Shown piece after piece: positions 17,510 through 26,216 of a stretch of 64,000 nucleotides of DNA (positions within the stretch are counted from its first letter, which is position 1; each line of letters begins with the position of its first letter). The notes under the pieces were generated by a model, which saw only the letters and a program-made list of their open reading frames with translations, had not been told where the DNA came from and searched no databases. This DNA is from Campylobacterales bacterium (lineage in GTDB: Bacteria; Campylobacterota; Campylobacteria; Campylobacterales; Sulfurimonadaceae): contig JAPLGO010000038.1 in assembly GCA_026390115.1 (NCBI GenBank), forward strand, positions 1-64,000. Direction: 5' to 3'. A program made the translations under genes and the position numbers.

Positions 17510-19012
17510 ATGGTCGATATTAAGAAATTAAAAGAGCTGTCCAAAAGCTTCACAGTCTTATATGTTGAAGATGATAGAGCAATAAGAAATTTCACTACTA
17601 CTTATCTTGGAAAAATATTTTTGAGTGTCACGACAGCTTCTGATGGAGTTGAAGGCTTAGAAAAATACAGGGCAAAAGAATTTGAGATAGTTATAACCGA
17701 TTTGTCCATGCCTAAAATGAACGGATTAGATATGATAGCAAAGATAAAAGAGATAGATGAGAATCAGGCGATATTGATTACGACTGCACATGCCGATTCA
17801 GATAACATGCTTAAAGCTATAAGGTTAGGGGTGGACGGCTACATTATAAAACCTTTTGAATATGAACAGTTAAATATTGAACTTTATAAGATAGTAGAAA
17901 AATTAAATATTTTTGCCCAAAATGAGCAGTACAAAAAAAATTTAAAACAGATGGTTGAGAAAAAAACATCAGAAATAACCCAAATGATGCTTTTTAAAAA
18001 CGACAATTATGAAAAAACACTTCTCTCGATGGTAGAGATGATAGAAGACCGAGACACATACACTGCAGGGCACAGCAAAAGAGTTGCACACTATTGCAAA
18101 GCAATAGCAGAGCAGATGGGGCATAGCGAGGAGGAGTGCACAAAACTTTACCAAGCAGGAATCTTGCATGATGTAGGAAAAATTGCTACTCCTGATGCAG
18201 TTCTTTTAAATCCAAAAAGTTTAAATGAGATAGAATATACGCTCATTAAGGAGCATGTGGAAGTAGGATTTAAACTGCTTGACCATATTCCTATGTTTGA
18301 GTCTTTGGCAGATATTGTGCACTCGCACCACGAGAGGTATGACGGAAGAGGCTATCCAAGGGGTTTGAGCGGTGATGAAATACATCCTCTGGCAAGAGTG
18401 ATGATAGTGGCGGATGCCTTTGATGCCATGACAACGAATAGAATTTATAAAACAAGAAAAAGCGTTCAAGAGGCATTAGATGAGCTGGTAAAATTTAAGT
18501 TGCATCAGTTTCATCCAGAAGTTGTAGATGGCGCACTGATAGCACTTCGTGATATAAAAATTGACGAAACTATAAGCCAAATTCCACGAACAAAGCTAGA
18601 GCAGGAGAGGTTCGCATATTTTTATAAAGATAGGCTCACTGATACCTATAATCAAAACTATTTAGAGATAATTTTGAAAAAAAACAGCTATGAAAAAGAG
18701 TTCAATCATATAGATGTTTTTTTATTGAATAATTTCTCAAAATATAACAAAGAGGTCGGCTGGAACACGGGTGATGAATTTTTGCATACACTTGGTGCAT
18801 TTTTGAGTGATTATTTTAAAGAATCTCTTGTGTTCAGAGTTTTTGGAGATGATTTTGCTGTTCTTAGCAAACAGGAGATAAATTTAAGTGATTTACAGAA
18901 AAAGCTTGACGGTATGATGACAGAAATCTGCCTTGGATATGTAATAAAAAGTATTGAAATAGAAGCAAATAATATTCATTCCGTTTCTCAACTTGAAGAA
19001 CTTGTTAATTGA
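17510..19012 (+). CDS. REC/HD-GYP c-di-GMP phosphodiesterase-type regulator
   Basis: 500 residues from the ATG at 17510, which has AGAGGAG six bases upstream; an ATG at 17489 lacks a site. The receiver (~10-130) has Asp in EIVITDLSMPKMNG and Lys in YIIKPFEY. A coiled-coil linker precedes an HD-GYP domain (~180-360) with HDVGKIATPD and HHERYDGRGYPRGLSG, so the metal ligands and the GYP motif are intact and c-di-GMP hydrolysis is expected. The C-terminal ~130 residues look like a degenerate GGDEF domain: RLTDTYNQNYL matches the start and RVFGDDFAVLS sits at the GGDEF position. It faces the che operon divergently and may lower c-di-GMP in step with chemotaxis-type signalling. Confidence 0.92.
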   Translation: MVDIKKLKELSKSFTVLYVEDDRAIRNFTTTYLGKIFLSVTTASDGVEGLEKYRAKEFEIVITDLSMPKMNGLDMIAKIKEIDENQAILITTAHADSDNMLKAIRLGVDGYIIKPFEYEQLNIELYKIVEKLNIFAQNEQYKKNLKQMVEKKTSEITQMMLFKNDNYEKTLLSMVEMIEDRDTYTAGHSKRVAHYCKAIAEQMGHSEEECTKLYQAGILHDVGKIATPDAVLLNPKSLNEIEYTLIKEHVEVGFKLLDHIPMFESLADIVHSHHERYDGRGYPRGLSGDEIHPLARVMIVADAFDAMTTNRIYKTRKSVQEALDELVKFKLHQFHPEVVDGALIALRDIKIDETISQIPRTKLEQERFAYFYKDRLTDTYNQNYLEIILKKNSYEKEFNHIDVFLLNNFSKYNKEVGWNTGDEFLHTLGAFLSDYFKESLVFRVFGDDFAVLSKQEINLSDLQKKLDGMMTEICLGYVIKSIEIEANNIHSVSQLEELVN

Positions 19013-19794
19013 GAAGCCTAATCTTGACTAAAATAGACGATATTTACATGCCGGAGCTTGCAATTTATCATAGTCTGAGAGAGAGTGCCTTTCGGGAGGA
19101 TAACAGTTTTGTGGCTGACAGCCCAAAGGTGGCAAATATACTTTTGAAAACCTCCATGGAGATTAAAAGCATTTTGGCGACCAGAGAGTATTACGAGGAG
19201 TTTGAGGAGATGCTTGCACAAAAGAGTATCCCTAAACTTTTCATTACAGATAAAAACGAGATGCAAAAAATTGTCGGGCATAAGATACATCACAATGTTA
19301 TGATGCATGGAATCCGTCCATCCAACTCCCCTTTGAATGCGTTAGGCGACAACATAATCATGGTGGACAACATCTCTTCAAGCGAAAATATCGGCTCACT
19401 CGCAAGAAGTGCCGCAGCGCTTGGAATAGACTCTTTTGTTGTGCCAAGAGAGGCTCCGCACCCTTACAACAGACGTGCACTCAGGGTTTCTATGGGGTAT
19501 GTGAGTATGTTGAGAGTCCATATTTATGAGGATATATTTTCTACATGTCAGGCTCTAAAAACTATGGGATATAAAATTTTTGCCGCCGAGGTAACGCAAA
19601 ACTCAACGCCGTTATGGCATGTGAAAGTTCCAAAAAAGTGGGTACTGCTTATGGGAAATGAGGGAAGAGGGCTGAGTAGAGAGATTTTAGAGATTTGCGA
19701 TGAGGTTGTAACCATAGAGATGCAAGAGGGCGTAAGAAGCTTCAATGTAAGTGTAGCCGCATCAATTATGATGTATCAGTTTAAAAATAGATAA
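19009..19794 (+). CDS. SpoU/TrmH-family RNA 2'-O-methyltransferase
   Basis: About 261 residues. The C-terminal SPOUT domain shows the three family motifs: SSENIGSLARSAAALG, LLMGNEGRGLS and SFNVSVAASIMMY. The N-terminal part is a substrate-binding extension. It methylates a ribose in rRNA or tRNA using SAM; the exact target cannot be told. The start is a TTG, either at 19009, overlapping the upstream stop by 4 bp, or at 19024, preceded by GAGAAG; I could not decide between them. ywbE follows 10 bp later, so the two probably form a unit with the HD-GYP gene. Confidence 0.9.
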   Translation: MRSLILTKIDDIYMPELAIYHSLRESAFREDNSFVADSPKVANILLKTSMEIKSILATREYYEEFEEMLAQKSIPKLFITDKNEMQKIVGHKIHHNVMMHGIRPSNSPLNALGDNIIMVDNISSSENIGSLARSAAALGIDSFVVPREAPHPYNRRALRVSMGYVSMLRVHIYEDIFSTCQALKTMGYKIFAAEVTQNSTPLWHVKVPKKWVLLMGNEGRGLSREILEICDEVVTIEMQEGVRSFNVSVAASIMMYQFKNR

Positions 19795-19804
19795 GGCAAA
19801 AAAA

Positions 19805-19996
19805 ATGAATGGAACGAAACGAGCAGATATAAAACATGGAATGAGTGTGGCAATTGTCCTTAAACAGGATCAACAGAGCGGAAGATTGACAGACGGGATA
19901 GTGCGCGATATTCTGACTTCATCTCCAATGCATCATCATGGCATAAAAGTGCGCTTAATGAGCGGTGAAGTGGGGCGAGTCAAAGAGATTTATTAA
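19805..19996 (+). CDS. YwbE family small protein
   Basis: 63 residues matching the YwbE family (DUF2196): KRADIKHGMSVAIVLKQDQ, a central TDGIVRDIL, HHHGIKVRLMSGEVGRV. These are small basic OB/SH3-like proteins of unknown function, usually next to RNA-modification genes, as here after a SpoU methyltransferase. The stop overlaps the 3' end of the convergent response regulator gene by 4 bp. Confidence 0.88.
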   Translation: MNGTKRADIKHGMSVAIVLKQDQQSGRLTDGIVRDILTSSPMHHHGIKVRLMSGEVGRVKEIY

Positions 19997-20400
19997 TCTG
20001 GATTGCTGAGCAGTTTGCCCCTCAGAGATTCAAGGGTTTTTAAAAAATCTGTAAACATAACAGGTTTATTCAAGTAGGCATCACAGACTGTGGTTGTTAC
20101 ATCTACATTACTGTCAGAGGCACTCATGACTATTAAGACAGCATCTTTATTTATTTCGCGAATCTTATACAGCATCTCCCGTCCGTTCATCTTTGGCATC
20201 TTCAAATCGGCTATAACGAGCCTATACCCTTTTTCTTTAAAAAGTTTCAACCCCTCTTCCCCGTTTATAGCACTATCAACACAGCTGAATATTTTTTTTA
20301 AAAATTTTAGGGTTTCTTCGCGTATCTTTTCTTCATCTTCAACGTAAAGCACGCAGATAGAGCTTAAATCTTCACGAAGTTGTTTAAATTCACTCATCAT
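19993..20400 (-). CDS. Single-domain response regulator
   Basis: 135 residues from the ATG pair at 20395-20400, which follows AAAGGA by about 5 bases; longer forms run deep into the kinase gene. CheY-like receiver: DE in LYVEDEEKI, Asp in LVIADLKMPKMNG, Ser in VMSASDS and Lys in AYLNKPVM. There is no output domain, so it signals by protein contact or passes phosphate on. It overlaps the upstream HAMP kinase gene by about 11 bp and is its obvious partner. Confidence 0.9.
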   Translation of the reverse strand: MMSEFKQLREDLSSICVLYVEDEEKIREETLKFLKKIFSCVDSAINGEEGLKLFKEKGYRLVIADLKMPKMNGREMLYKIREINKDAVLIVMSASDSNVDVTTTVCDAYLNKPVMFTDFLKTLESLRGKLLSNPD

Positions 20401-21760
20401 TTTTTCCTTTTTTTGGAAGAGAGATAACAAAACATACCCCGCCCTCTTCAATATTTTCTGCATGAAGCGTTCCAAGCAAATGTTTCTCTACGATTATTTT
20501 ACTCATGTAAAGCCCCAACCCCGTACCAGTTTTTTCATCTTTTGTAGAAAAATAAGGTTCGTATATTTTAGCAACTATTGCTTTATCAATTCCTTTACCA
20601 TTGTCACAAATTGAAATATACACCTGTTCCTCATCTTCTCTTGTGATGACAGAGATAATAGGATTCTCAATGTTTGCACTCAAAAGAGCCTCTTTTGCAT
20701 TCTTGATTATATTTATAAAAACCTGCAACAACTCTCTTGAGAAGAGGGAGATAGGCGTTTTTGAACCGTAACTTCTTTTTATGGCGATGTTGTGGTTTTC
20801 AAGACTCTTCTCAATTATTGTAAATGTCTCCTCAAGAACATCATTTACCAATACTGTCTCTCTCTGTTTGTTAGGTCGGAAAAAGTTTTTAAAATCATCA
20901 ATTGTTTTTGAGAGATGCATCGCCTGATCCAGCATCAGCTCTGCACCCTCTTTTACATTTTTTGGCTCCAGTGCATCCAGCTCAATATCTATAAGCATAT
21001 TATTCGCACCCATGGCAATTGCCGCAATAGGCTGTCGCCATTGATGGGCAATCATGCTAATCATTTCACCCATCGCTGCATGGCGCGATTGTGCGAGCAT
21101 CATCTCCTCTTTTTCATGAACACTTTGCACCATATTGTTAAAGCCTTGTGCAAGCTCACCTATCTCGTCATCATGAATAATTTCAGCCTTCTGCGTGAAG
21201 TCACCTTTTGCAATTGCTTTTACACTCTTAAAAATTGAATTGATAGGGTTAAGCACAAAATAGTCTAAAATCAGATAAAGGGCTAAAATTAAAAAGAGTA
21301 TTAATATTATGCCGCTTCCTAAATAGGCTATTTTCTGATCAAAGAGATACTCATCAAGATATTTCTTAGTAATATAGATGGAAACGGTTCCTATAACTTC
21401 ATCGTCATGCATGATAGTAGTATAACGCTCTAGTCTCTCATCTTTCATATTTTTGGCGCGTTCCTTGCTTATATTGATGTTGCCTTTGCCTATTACATAG
21501 ACGGCACCAAGCTCTTTATTCTCCATTTCTATATAAAGGACAGTGCTTATCCATTTTTCATCAAGTTCCCATAGGGGAGCTACTAAATTTTGCGTTAATC
21601 TTTTTGTGACTCTGTTTGCATAAGCTTCTAATCTTTCTTGTTCATGCTCTTTTACTGTATTGTAACGATAAGTAAAAAAAAGGCTAAATATAATCGTAAT
21701 ACCGAAAATTAGAAGAAGTGTGACTTTGACCTTGATATTTTTGACTAGTATGCTTTTCAT
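20390..21760 (-). CDS. Membrane histidine kinase with HAMP
   Basis: 456 residues. TM1 is at ~10-28, then a small periplasmic or extracytoplasmic domain (~30-140; QNLVAPLWELDEKWI) and TM2 at ~143-170. HAMP (YFVLNPINSIFKSVKAIAKG) follows, then HisKA with HQWRQPIAAIAM and HATPase_c with NIIKNAKEAL, DNGKGI and GTGLGLYMSK. It lies 6 bp downstream of two genes for free periplasmic binding proteins and overlaps the regulator gene. The ligand-loaded binding proteins may therefore dock on its periplasmic domain. All catalytic boxes are intact. Confidence 0.93.
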   Translation of the reverse strand: MKSILVKNIKVKVTLLLIFGITIIFSLFFTYRYNTVKEHEQERLEAYANRVTKRLTQNLVAPLWELDEKWISTVLYIEMENKELGAVYVIGKGNINISKERAKNMKDERLERYTTIMHDDEVIGTVSIYITKKYLDEYLFDQKIAYLGSGIILILFLILALYLILDYFVLNPINSIFKSVKAIAKGDFTQKAEIIHDDEIGELAQGFNNMVQSVHEKEEMMLAQSRHAAMGEMISMIAHQWRQPIAAIAMGANNMLIDIELDALEPKNVKEGAELMLDQAMHLSKTIDDFKNFFRPNKQRETVLVNDVLEETFTIIEKSLENHNIAIKRSYGSKTPISLFSRELLQVFINIIKNAKEALLSANIENPIISVITREDEEQVYISICDNGKGIDKAIVAKIYEPYFSTKDEKTGTGLGLYMSKIIVEKHLLGTLHAENIEEGGVCFVISLPKKGKNDE

Positions 21761-21766
21761 AGGCCC

Positions 21767-22582
21767 TTATTCCTCATCCATTTTGTAGAGTTGTTCAAAT
21801 CGTTCCAACTCTTTAAACCAGCCATCAGGAAGCGTTCCTTTGAGATAATATTTGCTTAGTATCTTTTCATAGGTACCGTTTTGAATAATCTTTTTTAGCC
21901 CTTGACGGTACTTTTTGGCAATGTTTTTTGCATCAGGATACTCATTTGCAAGCATAATTGCAATAGGCTCAGAAGCAGTCATCATATCAACTTGTATAAA
22001 ATTATCTATCTCCTGCGGATAAAGTTGTTTGAGCGTCTGCTGAGCTACTAAATCTATTTCAATAACCATGTCAAGGCGTCCGAGTTTGAGCTTTTTAAAA
22101 AGTGATTCATGCGAATAGCTCTCTTCAAAGTGAATACCCTCTTGCTGAAAATAGGAGCTATCTATGAGCGTTCCCTTGAGTACGCCGATTTTTTGCCCTT
22201 TTAAATCATTCAATGATTTGAACTTAAATGTATCTTTGTGCATTGAATCATAGTAATATAAAGAAACATGGTAGAGTGCAATAGGAATAATTGCTGCAAA
22301 ATCTTGATTAGCCATAAAAAAGGCTGGATTTCCAAGGTCGTTATTTGTATCATCTTCTATCATTCTTGAAAGAGGTTTAAACACTATCTCAGAGTTTAAA
22401 CCGCATGCCTTGGAGAGGGCATAGACAATTTCACCTATTATGCCATCATTTGACAATGTTTTTGACAAATAGGGCGGAGCTTCGTTTGCGTCAAGCACTA
22501 CTATACTCACCCTTTCTTGAGCGTAGAGTGAAGATTGTAGGATGAACAGCAGTAAAAATAGAAAATTTCGAAGCATTTGCAA
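21767..22582 (-). CDS. Periplasmic solute-binding protein (SBP_bac_3 type)
   Basis: 271 residues with a hydrophobic signal peptide (NFLFLLLFILQSSLYA). The mature part reads like a type 3 extracellular solute-binding (Venus flytrap) domain: DANEAPPYLSK at the start, GIIGEIVYALSKA, LNDLKGQKIGVLKG, the hinge-like LKLGRLDMVIEID, and a C-terminal QGLKKIIQNGTYEKILSKY. These proteins bind amino acids or small organic ligands. No ABC permease or ATPase is nearby. The gene is sandwiched between a paralogue and a histidine kinase, which points to sensing rather than uptake. The ligand is unknown. Confidence 0.85.
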   Translation of the reverse strand: MQMLRNFLFLLLFILQSSLYAQERVSIVVLDANEAPPYLSKTLSNDGIIGEIVYALSKACGLNSEIVFKPLSRMIEDDTNNDLGNPAFFMANQDFAAIIPIALYHVSLYYYDSMHKDTFKFKSLNDLKGQKIGVLKGTLIDSSYFQQEGIHFEESYSHESLFKKLKLGRLDMVIEIDLVAQQTLKQLYPQEIDNFIQVDMMTASEPIAIMLANEYPDAKNIAKKYRQGLKKIIQNGTYEKILSKYYLKGTLPDGWFKELERFEQLYKMDEE

Positions 22583-22586
22583 CCAT

Positions 22587-23405
22587 TTATTTCAAGAATT
22601 TTTGTATATTTTGTGCCTGCATATTCACGGTATCGGGGTTTTTTATATATTTGCCCAATATTTTAGCATATTCTCCATTCTTCACAATAGTTCTCAAACC
22701 ATTTTTAAAACCTTCTGCACTCTTTTGTCCATCAGGATTATTAAGATTGAAATAGATTGAGATATCAGCTGTCACACTCTTTGTCTGCATGGTTGCAAAA
22801 TCATCCTTATGTTCTGCAAACTTGTTTTGTAAAAACCATTGTGCACTCTCATCCGGCAGGCTTACAAAATCAATTGTGCCGCTTTGGAGTTTTTTGAAAA
22901 GTGAGAGCGTTCGTCCTTTTACTACGGTTATTCCGGCTTCTAGATATTTACCGGTCTCTTCGCCTTCCGAAGCACCATATGTAAGCCCTTTGAAGATTGA
23001 TAGCTCTCCTTTGTATTCAAGCCCTTTTTGGTGTTTCGACTTAGAATAAAGATAACTCTCTTGTGCAGTGTAAAGCGGTATTGTTATTACTGATTTTTTA
23101 TCTTCCGCATTCAAGTCCATGTACCGTCCTATAATTACCATTGCCTTCTCCTGCGTAAGGTAGTATCTGACCATGCTATATAACGGCAATATGGTAATCA
23201 CGGTATCAATTTTTGCTTCTTTAAAAGCGGCAACGGCAATCTCATTCAGCATTCCGCCATTCTCCACTTCAATGGAAATGAATGGGGGAGCATCAAGAGC
23301 AAAGACTTCTTTTTTATCCGGTGAGATTGCGCTTTTTGTAATACGCGGTCCTGTCGCCATAAGCGGTATGCTAAAAAAAAGTAGCGTTAATAGTATAAGT
23401 TTCAT
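22587..23405 (-). CDS. Periplasmic solute-binding protein, paralogue
   Basis: 272 residues with signal peptide (LILLTLLFFSIPLMATG). Same SBP_bac_3 plan as the next gene: DAPPFISIEV, GGMLNEIAVAAFKEA, IFKGLTYGASEG, LFKKLQSGTIDFVSLPD, and EGFKNGLRTIVKNGEYAKIL at the C-terminus. The two proteins are clearly related but diverged, so they may bind different ligands or form a pair. It lies 9 bp after the serine hydrolase gene and 4 bp before the second binding protein. Confidence 0.85.
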   Translation of the reverse strand: MKLILLTLLFFSIPLMATGPRITKSAISPDKKEVFALDAPPFISIEVENGGMLNEIAVAAFKEAKIDTVITILPLYSMVRYYLTQEKAMVIIGRYMDLNAEDKKSVITIPLYTAQESYLYSKSKHQKGLEYKGELSIFKGLTYGASEGEETGKYLEAGITVVKGRTLSLFKKLQSGTIDFVSLPDESAQWFLQNKFAEHKDDFATMQTKSVTADISIYFNLNNPDGQKSAEGFKNGLRTIVKNGEYAKILGKYIKNPDTVNMQAQNIQKFLK

Positions 23406-23414
23406 TTTTACTTC

Positions 23415-24731
23415 CTAATCATTAATTGCTGAATTTGATAATACAAGCAATTTGTCCCACAGTTCAAAATGCATGCCAAATGGTGATGTCTGACTCATGA
23501 AAATTGTGATTTTATCCTCTTTTGGATCAATGCTAAAACGGGTTGAGTAGATGCCCGCCCACTCATAGACACCTTCGCTTCCACTGTCAACATCGTGCTT
23601 TCTGTCTTCTTGAATGGCAAAGCCAAGCCCGAATTTCCAGCCGTGACTATGTAAAAATGTGGCATCAAAATCACCGATATGGTTTGTCGCAGTCATAAGC
23701 TCCACTGTTTTTCTACTTAAGAGGCGTACACCGTCCAGCTCGCCATTATTAAGGAGCATCTGCGCAAATCGGTAGTAATCATATACCGTGGAGAGAACAC
23801 TTCCTCCCCCTGCAAGATATTTTCCTGAAGTTGCATAGGCATCCATCGGACAGAGCGCCAAGTTGTTATCAATAAGCGGTTCATTCCCGACTCTCTTGAG
23901 TGAACCCTTCCAGTCGCTCAGCCAAACCGCCGAGATCCGTTCCTGCTTCTCTTGAGGAACATAAAAATAGCTGTCTTTCATTTTTAAAGGTTTAAAGATG
24001 TGTTCATCCATAAACTTGTCAAATTTCATGCCGGAAACTACTTCAATTAAGTAGCCTAAAATATCGCTGTTGAGTCCATATTCCCAAACTTCGCCTGGGT
24101 TTTCATAGAGAGGAAGTCGTGCAAGACGCTTCACCATGTCTCCTATCTCTTCATCCGGACGGCAAAAACCGTCGGTTATATCTGCCTCTTTATAAAGGTC
24201 AACAAGCATAAGGCGCTTTTTGTCAGGATAGTAGTTGGCGGGAAAGAGATAGAGAATTCCTGATGAGTGGCTGAGAAGGTCACGAACCGTAACCTCACGC
24301 TTGGCATCCACAAGCTTATACTTAAACTCTGAGCCCTCCGGTTCTGGCACTATCACTTTTGGATTCTTAAATTCAGGGATATATTTTGATACTGGGTCGG
24401 AGAGGAGAAGTTTCCCCTCTTCATAAAGCATCATAATTGCGACGCTTGCAAGGGGTTTCGTCATAGAGACTACACGAAAAATAGTATCTTTTTGCATCGG
24501 CTTGCCAACATCTGCACTCCCAGCGGCACGAAAATACTCAATCTCACCTTTGCGTGCAACCAAAACAACTGCACCCGCTATCTTCTTCTCTTCTATATGT
24601 TTATCAATAAGTGTATCAATCCGTTTTAGACGCTCAGAGGACAATCCCACCTCTTCAGGACTATATTCAGCAATCAACACAGTCGGCATTAGAAAAACCA
24701 AAATCATAATAAATACAGCATGTAACATCAT
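23415..24731 (-). CDS. Exported beta-lactamase-family serine hydrolase
   Basis: 438 residues with an N-terminal signal segment (AVFIMILVFLMPTVLIAE). Class C beta-lactamase / EstB-type fold: nucleophile motif S-x-x-K in VSMTKPLASVA (~90), general-base Tyr in WEYGLNSDILG, and late active-site strand WAGIYSTRFSID. Typical features such as VRDLLSHSSGI are present. Family members are esterases, DD-peptidases or D-aminopeptidases more often than true antibiotic-degrading enzymes, so resistance should not be assumed. It heads the operon with two binding proteins and a two-component pair, so it might release the ligand they sense (inference). Confidence 0.9.
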   Translation of the reverse strand: MMLHAVFIMILVFLMPTVLIAEYSPEEVGLSSERLKRIDTLIDKHIEEKKIAGAVVLVARKGEIEYFRAAGSADVGKPMQKDTIFRVVSMTKPLASVAIMMLYEEGKLLLSDPVSKYIPEFKNPKVIVPEPEGSEFKYKLVDAKREVTVRDLLSHSSGILYLFPANYYPDKKRLMLVDLYKEADITDGFCRPDEEIGDMVKRLARLPLYENPGEVWEYGLNSDILGYLIEVVSGMKFDKFMDEHIFKPLKMKDSYFYVPQEKQERISAVWLSDWKGSLKRVGNEPLIDNNLALCPMDAYATSGKYLAGGGSVLSTVYDYYRFAQMLLNNGELDGVRLLSRKTVELMTATNHIGDFDATFLHSHGWKFGLGFAIQEDRKHDVDSGSEGVYEWAGIYSTRFSIDPKEDKITIFMSQTSPFGMHFELWDKLLVLSNSAIND

Positions 24732-24820
24732 CGTAGAACCCCTTTAACTGTTTGAACTAATTGTATCATATTTTATTATGTTGCTGTGAAAATAATAATA
24801 GTCGATAGCGTTTAAGATGC

Positions 24821-24826
24821 TATAAT
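24821..24826 (+). promoter_or_regulatory. -10 element for dbpA
   Basis: A perfect TATAAT lies 14 bases before the ATG at 24840 in the divergent gap with the hydrolase gene. No convincing -35 is seen, as is usual in Campylobacterota. The predicted leader is very short (under about 12 bases), which is odd and may favour the second in-frame ATG at 24846. Confidence 0.45.
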
Positions 24827-24839
24827 TTCGTAAAAAAGA

Positions 24840-26216
24840 ATGCACATGAACTCTAAAAACTTCTCAACTCTCCCACTTCCACATGCTATGATAAATAACC
24901 TTAATGAAATAGGTTACACAGAGATGACGCCGGTCCAAGCTGAGGCGCTTCCTTTTATTTTGGATGGCAGGGACGTAATCGCTCAGGCAAAAACAGGAAG
25001 CGGTAAAACAGCCGCTTTTGGCATAGGGCTGCTCAGTAAATTGGATGTAAAAAAGTTTAGAGTGCAGGCTCTTGTTCTTTGTCCTACCCGTGAACTCGCC
25101 GACCAAGTAGCAAAAGAGCTTCGCACTCTTGCACGGTTTGCCCACAATATTAAGATTTTAACCCTTTGCGGAGGTGCTGCTTTTGGACCGCAACTCGGCT
25201 CACTTCGTCATGGCGCACATATCATAGTCGGAACGCCGGGGCGGATTTTAAAACACCTCAATAAAGAGACTCTAAACCTAGAAAATCTGGAAACTCTCGT
25301 ACTTGATGAAGCAGACAGAATGCTTGATATGGGGTTTATTGAAGAGATTGATAAAGTTTTAGAATATGTTCCAAAAGAGAAACAGACGCTTCTCTTTTCG
25401 GCGACCTACACGGATGAGATAATCGGAATCAGCAATAAGCTTCAAAAAGATGCGGTAAGTGTGAAAACTGTTTCTACCGAGGTGGCTAACAAAATAAGTG
25501 AACGATTTTATGAAGCACAAAAAGGCAATAAATTAGAGACTCTCATCAAAATTTTCAGCACTTACAAACCTGAGAATGTTATAGTTTTTACTAACACCAA
25601 ACTCGATGCAAAAGAGATTGCAGAGAACCTGCAAAAAAACAAAATTGATGCACTCGCTATTCACGGCGATTTAGAGCAGTATGAGCGAAACGATGTGTTA
25701 GTTCAGTTTGCTAACAAAAGCTGCCCTGTGTTAGTCGCCACAGATGTAGCTGCTCGAGGATTAGATATAAAAGAGCTCTCCATGGTTGTAAATTATGACA
25801 TTCCACATGGAGCAGAAACTTACACTCACCGTATAGGGCGAACCGGAAGAGCAGGACAGGAAGGAATCGCAATAACACTTTACAGTGAATATGAGGTTCA
25901 AAATGCTCTTGAGTATAAAAATGAGAACCGCATTTTTGAGGAGTCGGAGAGTTTAAAAAAAGAGAACGGCTTTGAGATGAAACCGCAATTTATCACTCTC
26001 GTAATAGAGGGCGGCAAAAAAGATAAAGTGCGTGCAGGAGATTTATTAGGCGCACTTACGGGAGATGCAGGACTCTCCGGCGAAGATATAGGCAAAATCG
26101 ACATCTACGAAAAACAAAGTTATGTTGCAATTAAAAGTAAATTTATAGATCAAGCACATAAAAAACTTCAGCATGGAAAGATAAAAGGGAAAAAATTTTC
26201 TGTATGGGTTCTCTAA
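24840..26216 (+). CDS. dbpA: DbpA-like DEAD-box RNA helicase
   Basis: 458 residues (starts possible at the ATGs at 24840 or 24846). Helicase core motifs in order: Q motif (MTPVQAEALP), I (AKTGSGKTAA), Ia (PTRELADQV), II (LDEADRMLDMG), III (FSATYT), IV (VIVFTNTK), V (ATDVAARGLD), VI (HRIGRTGRAG). The C-terminal ~75 residues form a DbpA RRM-like RNA-binding domain (GGKKDKVRAGDLLGALTGD), the part that targets hairpin 92 of 23S rRNA in the family. The role is ATP-dependent remodelling during large-subunit assembly. The 3' end overlaps the start of the broken metallopeptidase gene. Confidence 0.93.
   Translation: MHMNSKNFSTLPLPHAMINNLNEIGYTEMTPVQAEALPFILDGRDVIAQAKTGSGKTAAFGIGLLSKLDVKKFRVQALVLCPTRELADQVAKELRTLARFAHNIKILTLCGGAAFGPQLGSLRHGAHIIVGTPGRILKHLNKETLNLENLETLVLDEADRMLDMGFIEEIDKVLEYVPKEKQTLLFSATYTDEIIGISNKLQKDAVSVKTVSTEVANKISERFYEAQKGNKLETLIKIFSTYKPENVIVFTNTKLDAKEIAENLQKNKIDALAIHGDLEQYERNDVLVQFANKSCPVLVATDVAARGLDIKELSMVVNYDIPHGAETYTHRIGRTGRAGQEGIAITLYSEYEVQNALEYKNENRIFEESESLKKENGFEMKPQFITLVIEGGKKDKVRAGDLLGALTGDAGLSGEDIGKIDIYEKQSYVAIKSKFIDQAHKKLQHGKIKGKKFSVWVL

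Noticed and set aside
23415-24731. Antibiotic resistance beta-lactamase
   Set aside because: The fold and S-x-x-K motif are shared with esterases and peptidases; nothing in context supports resistance.
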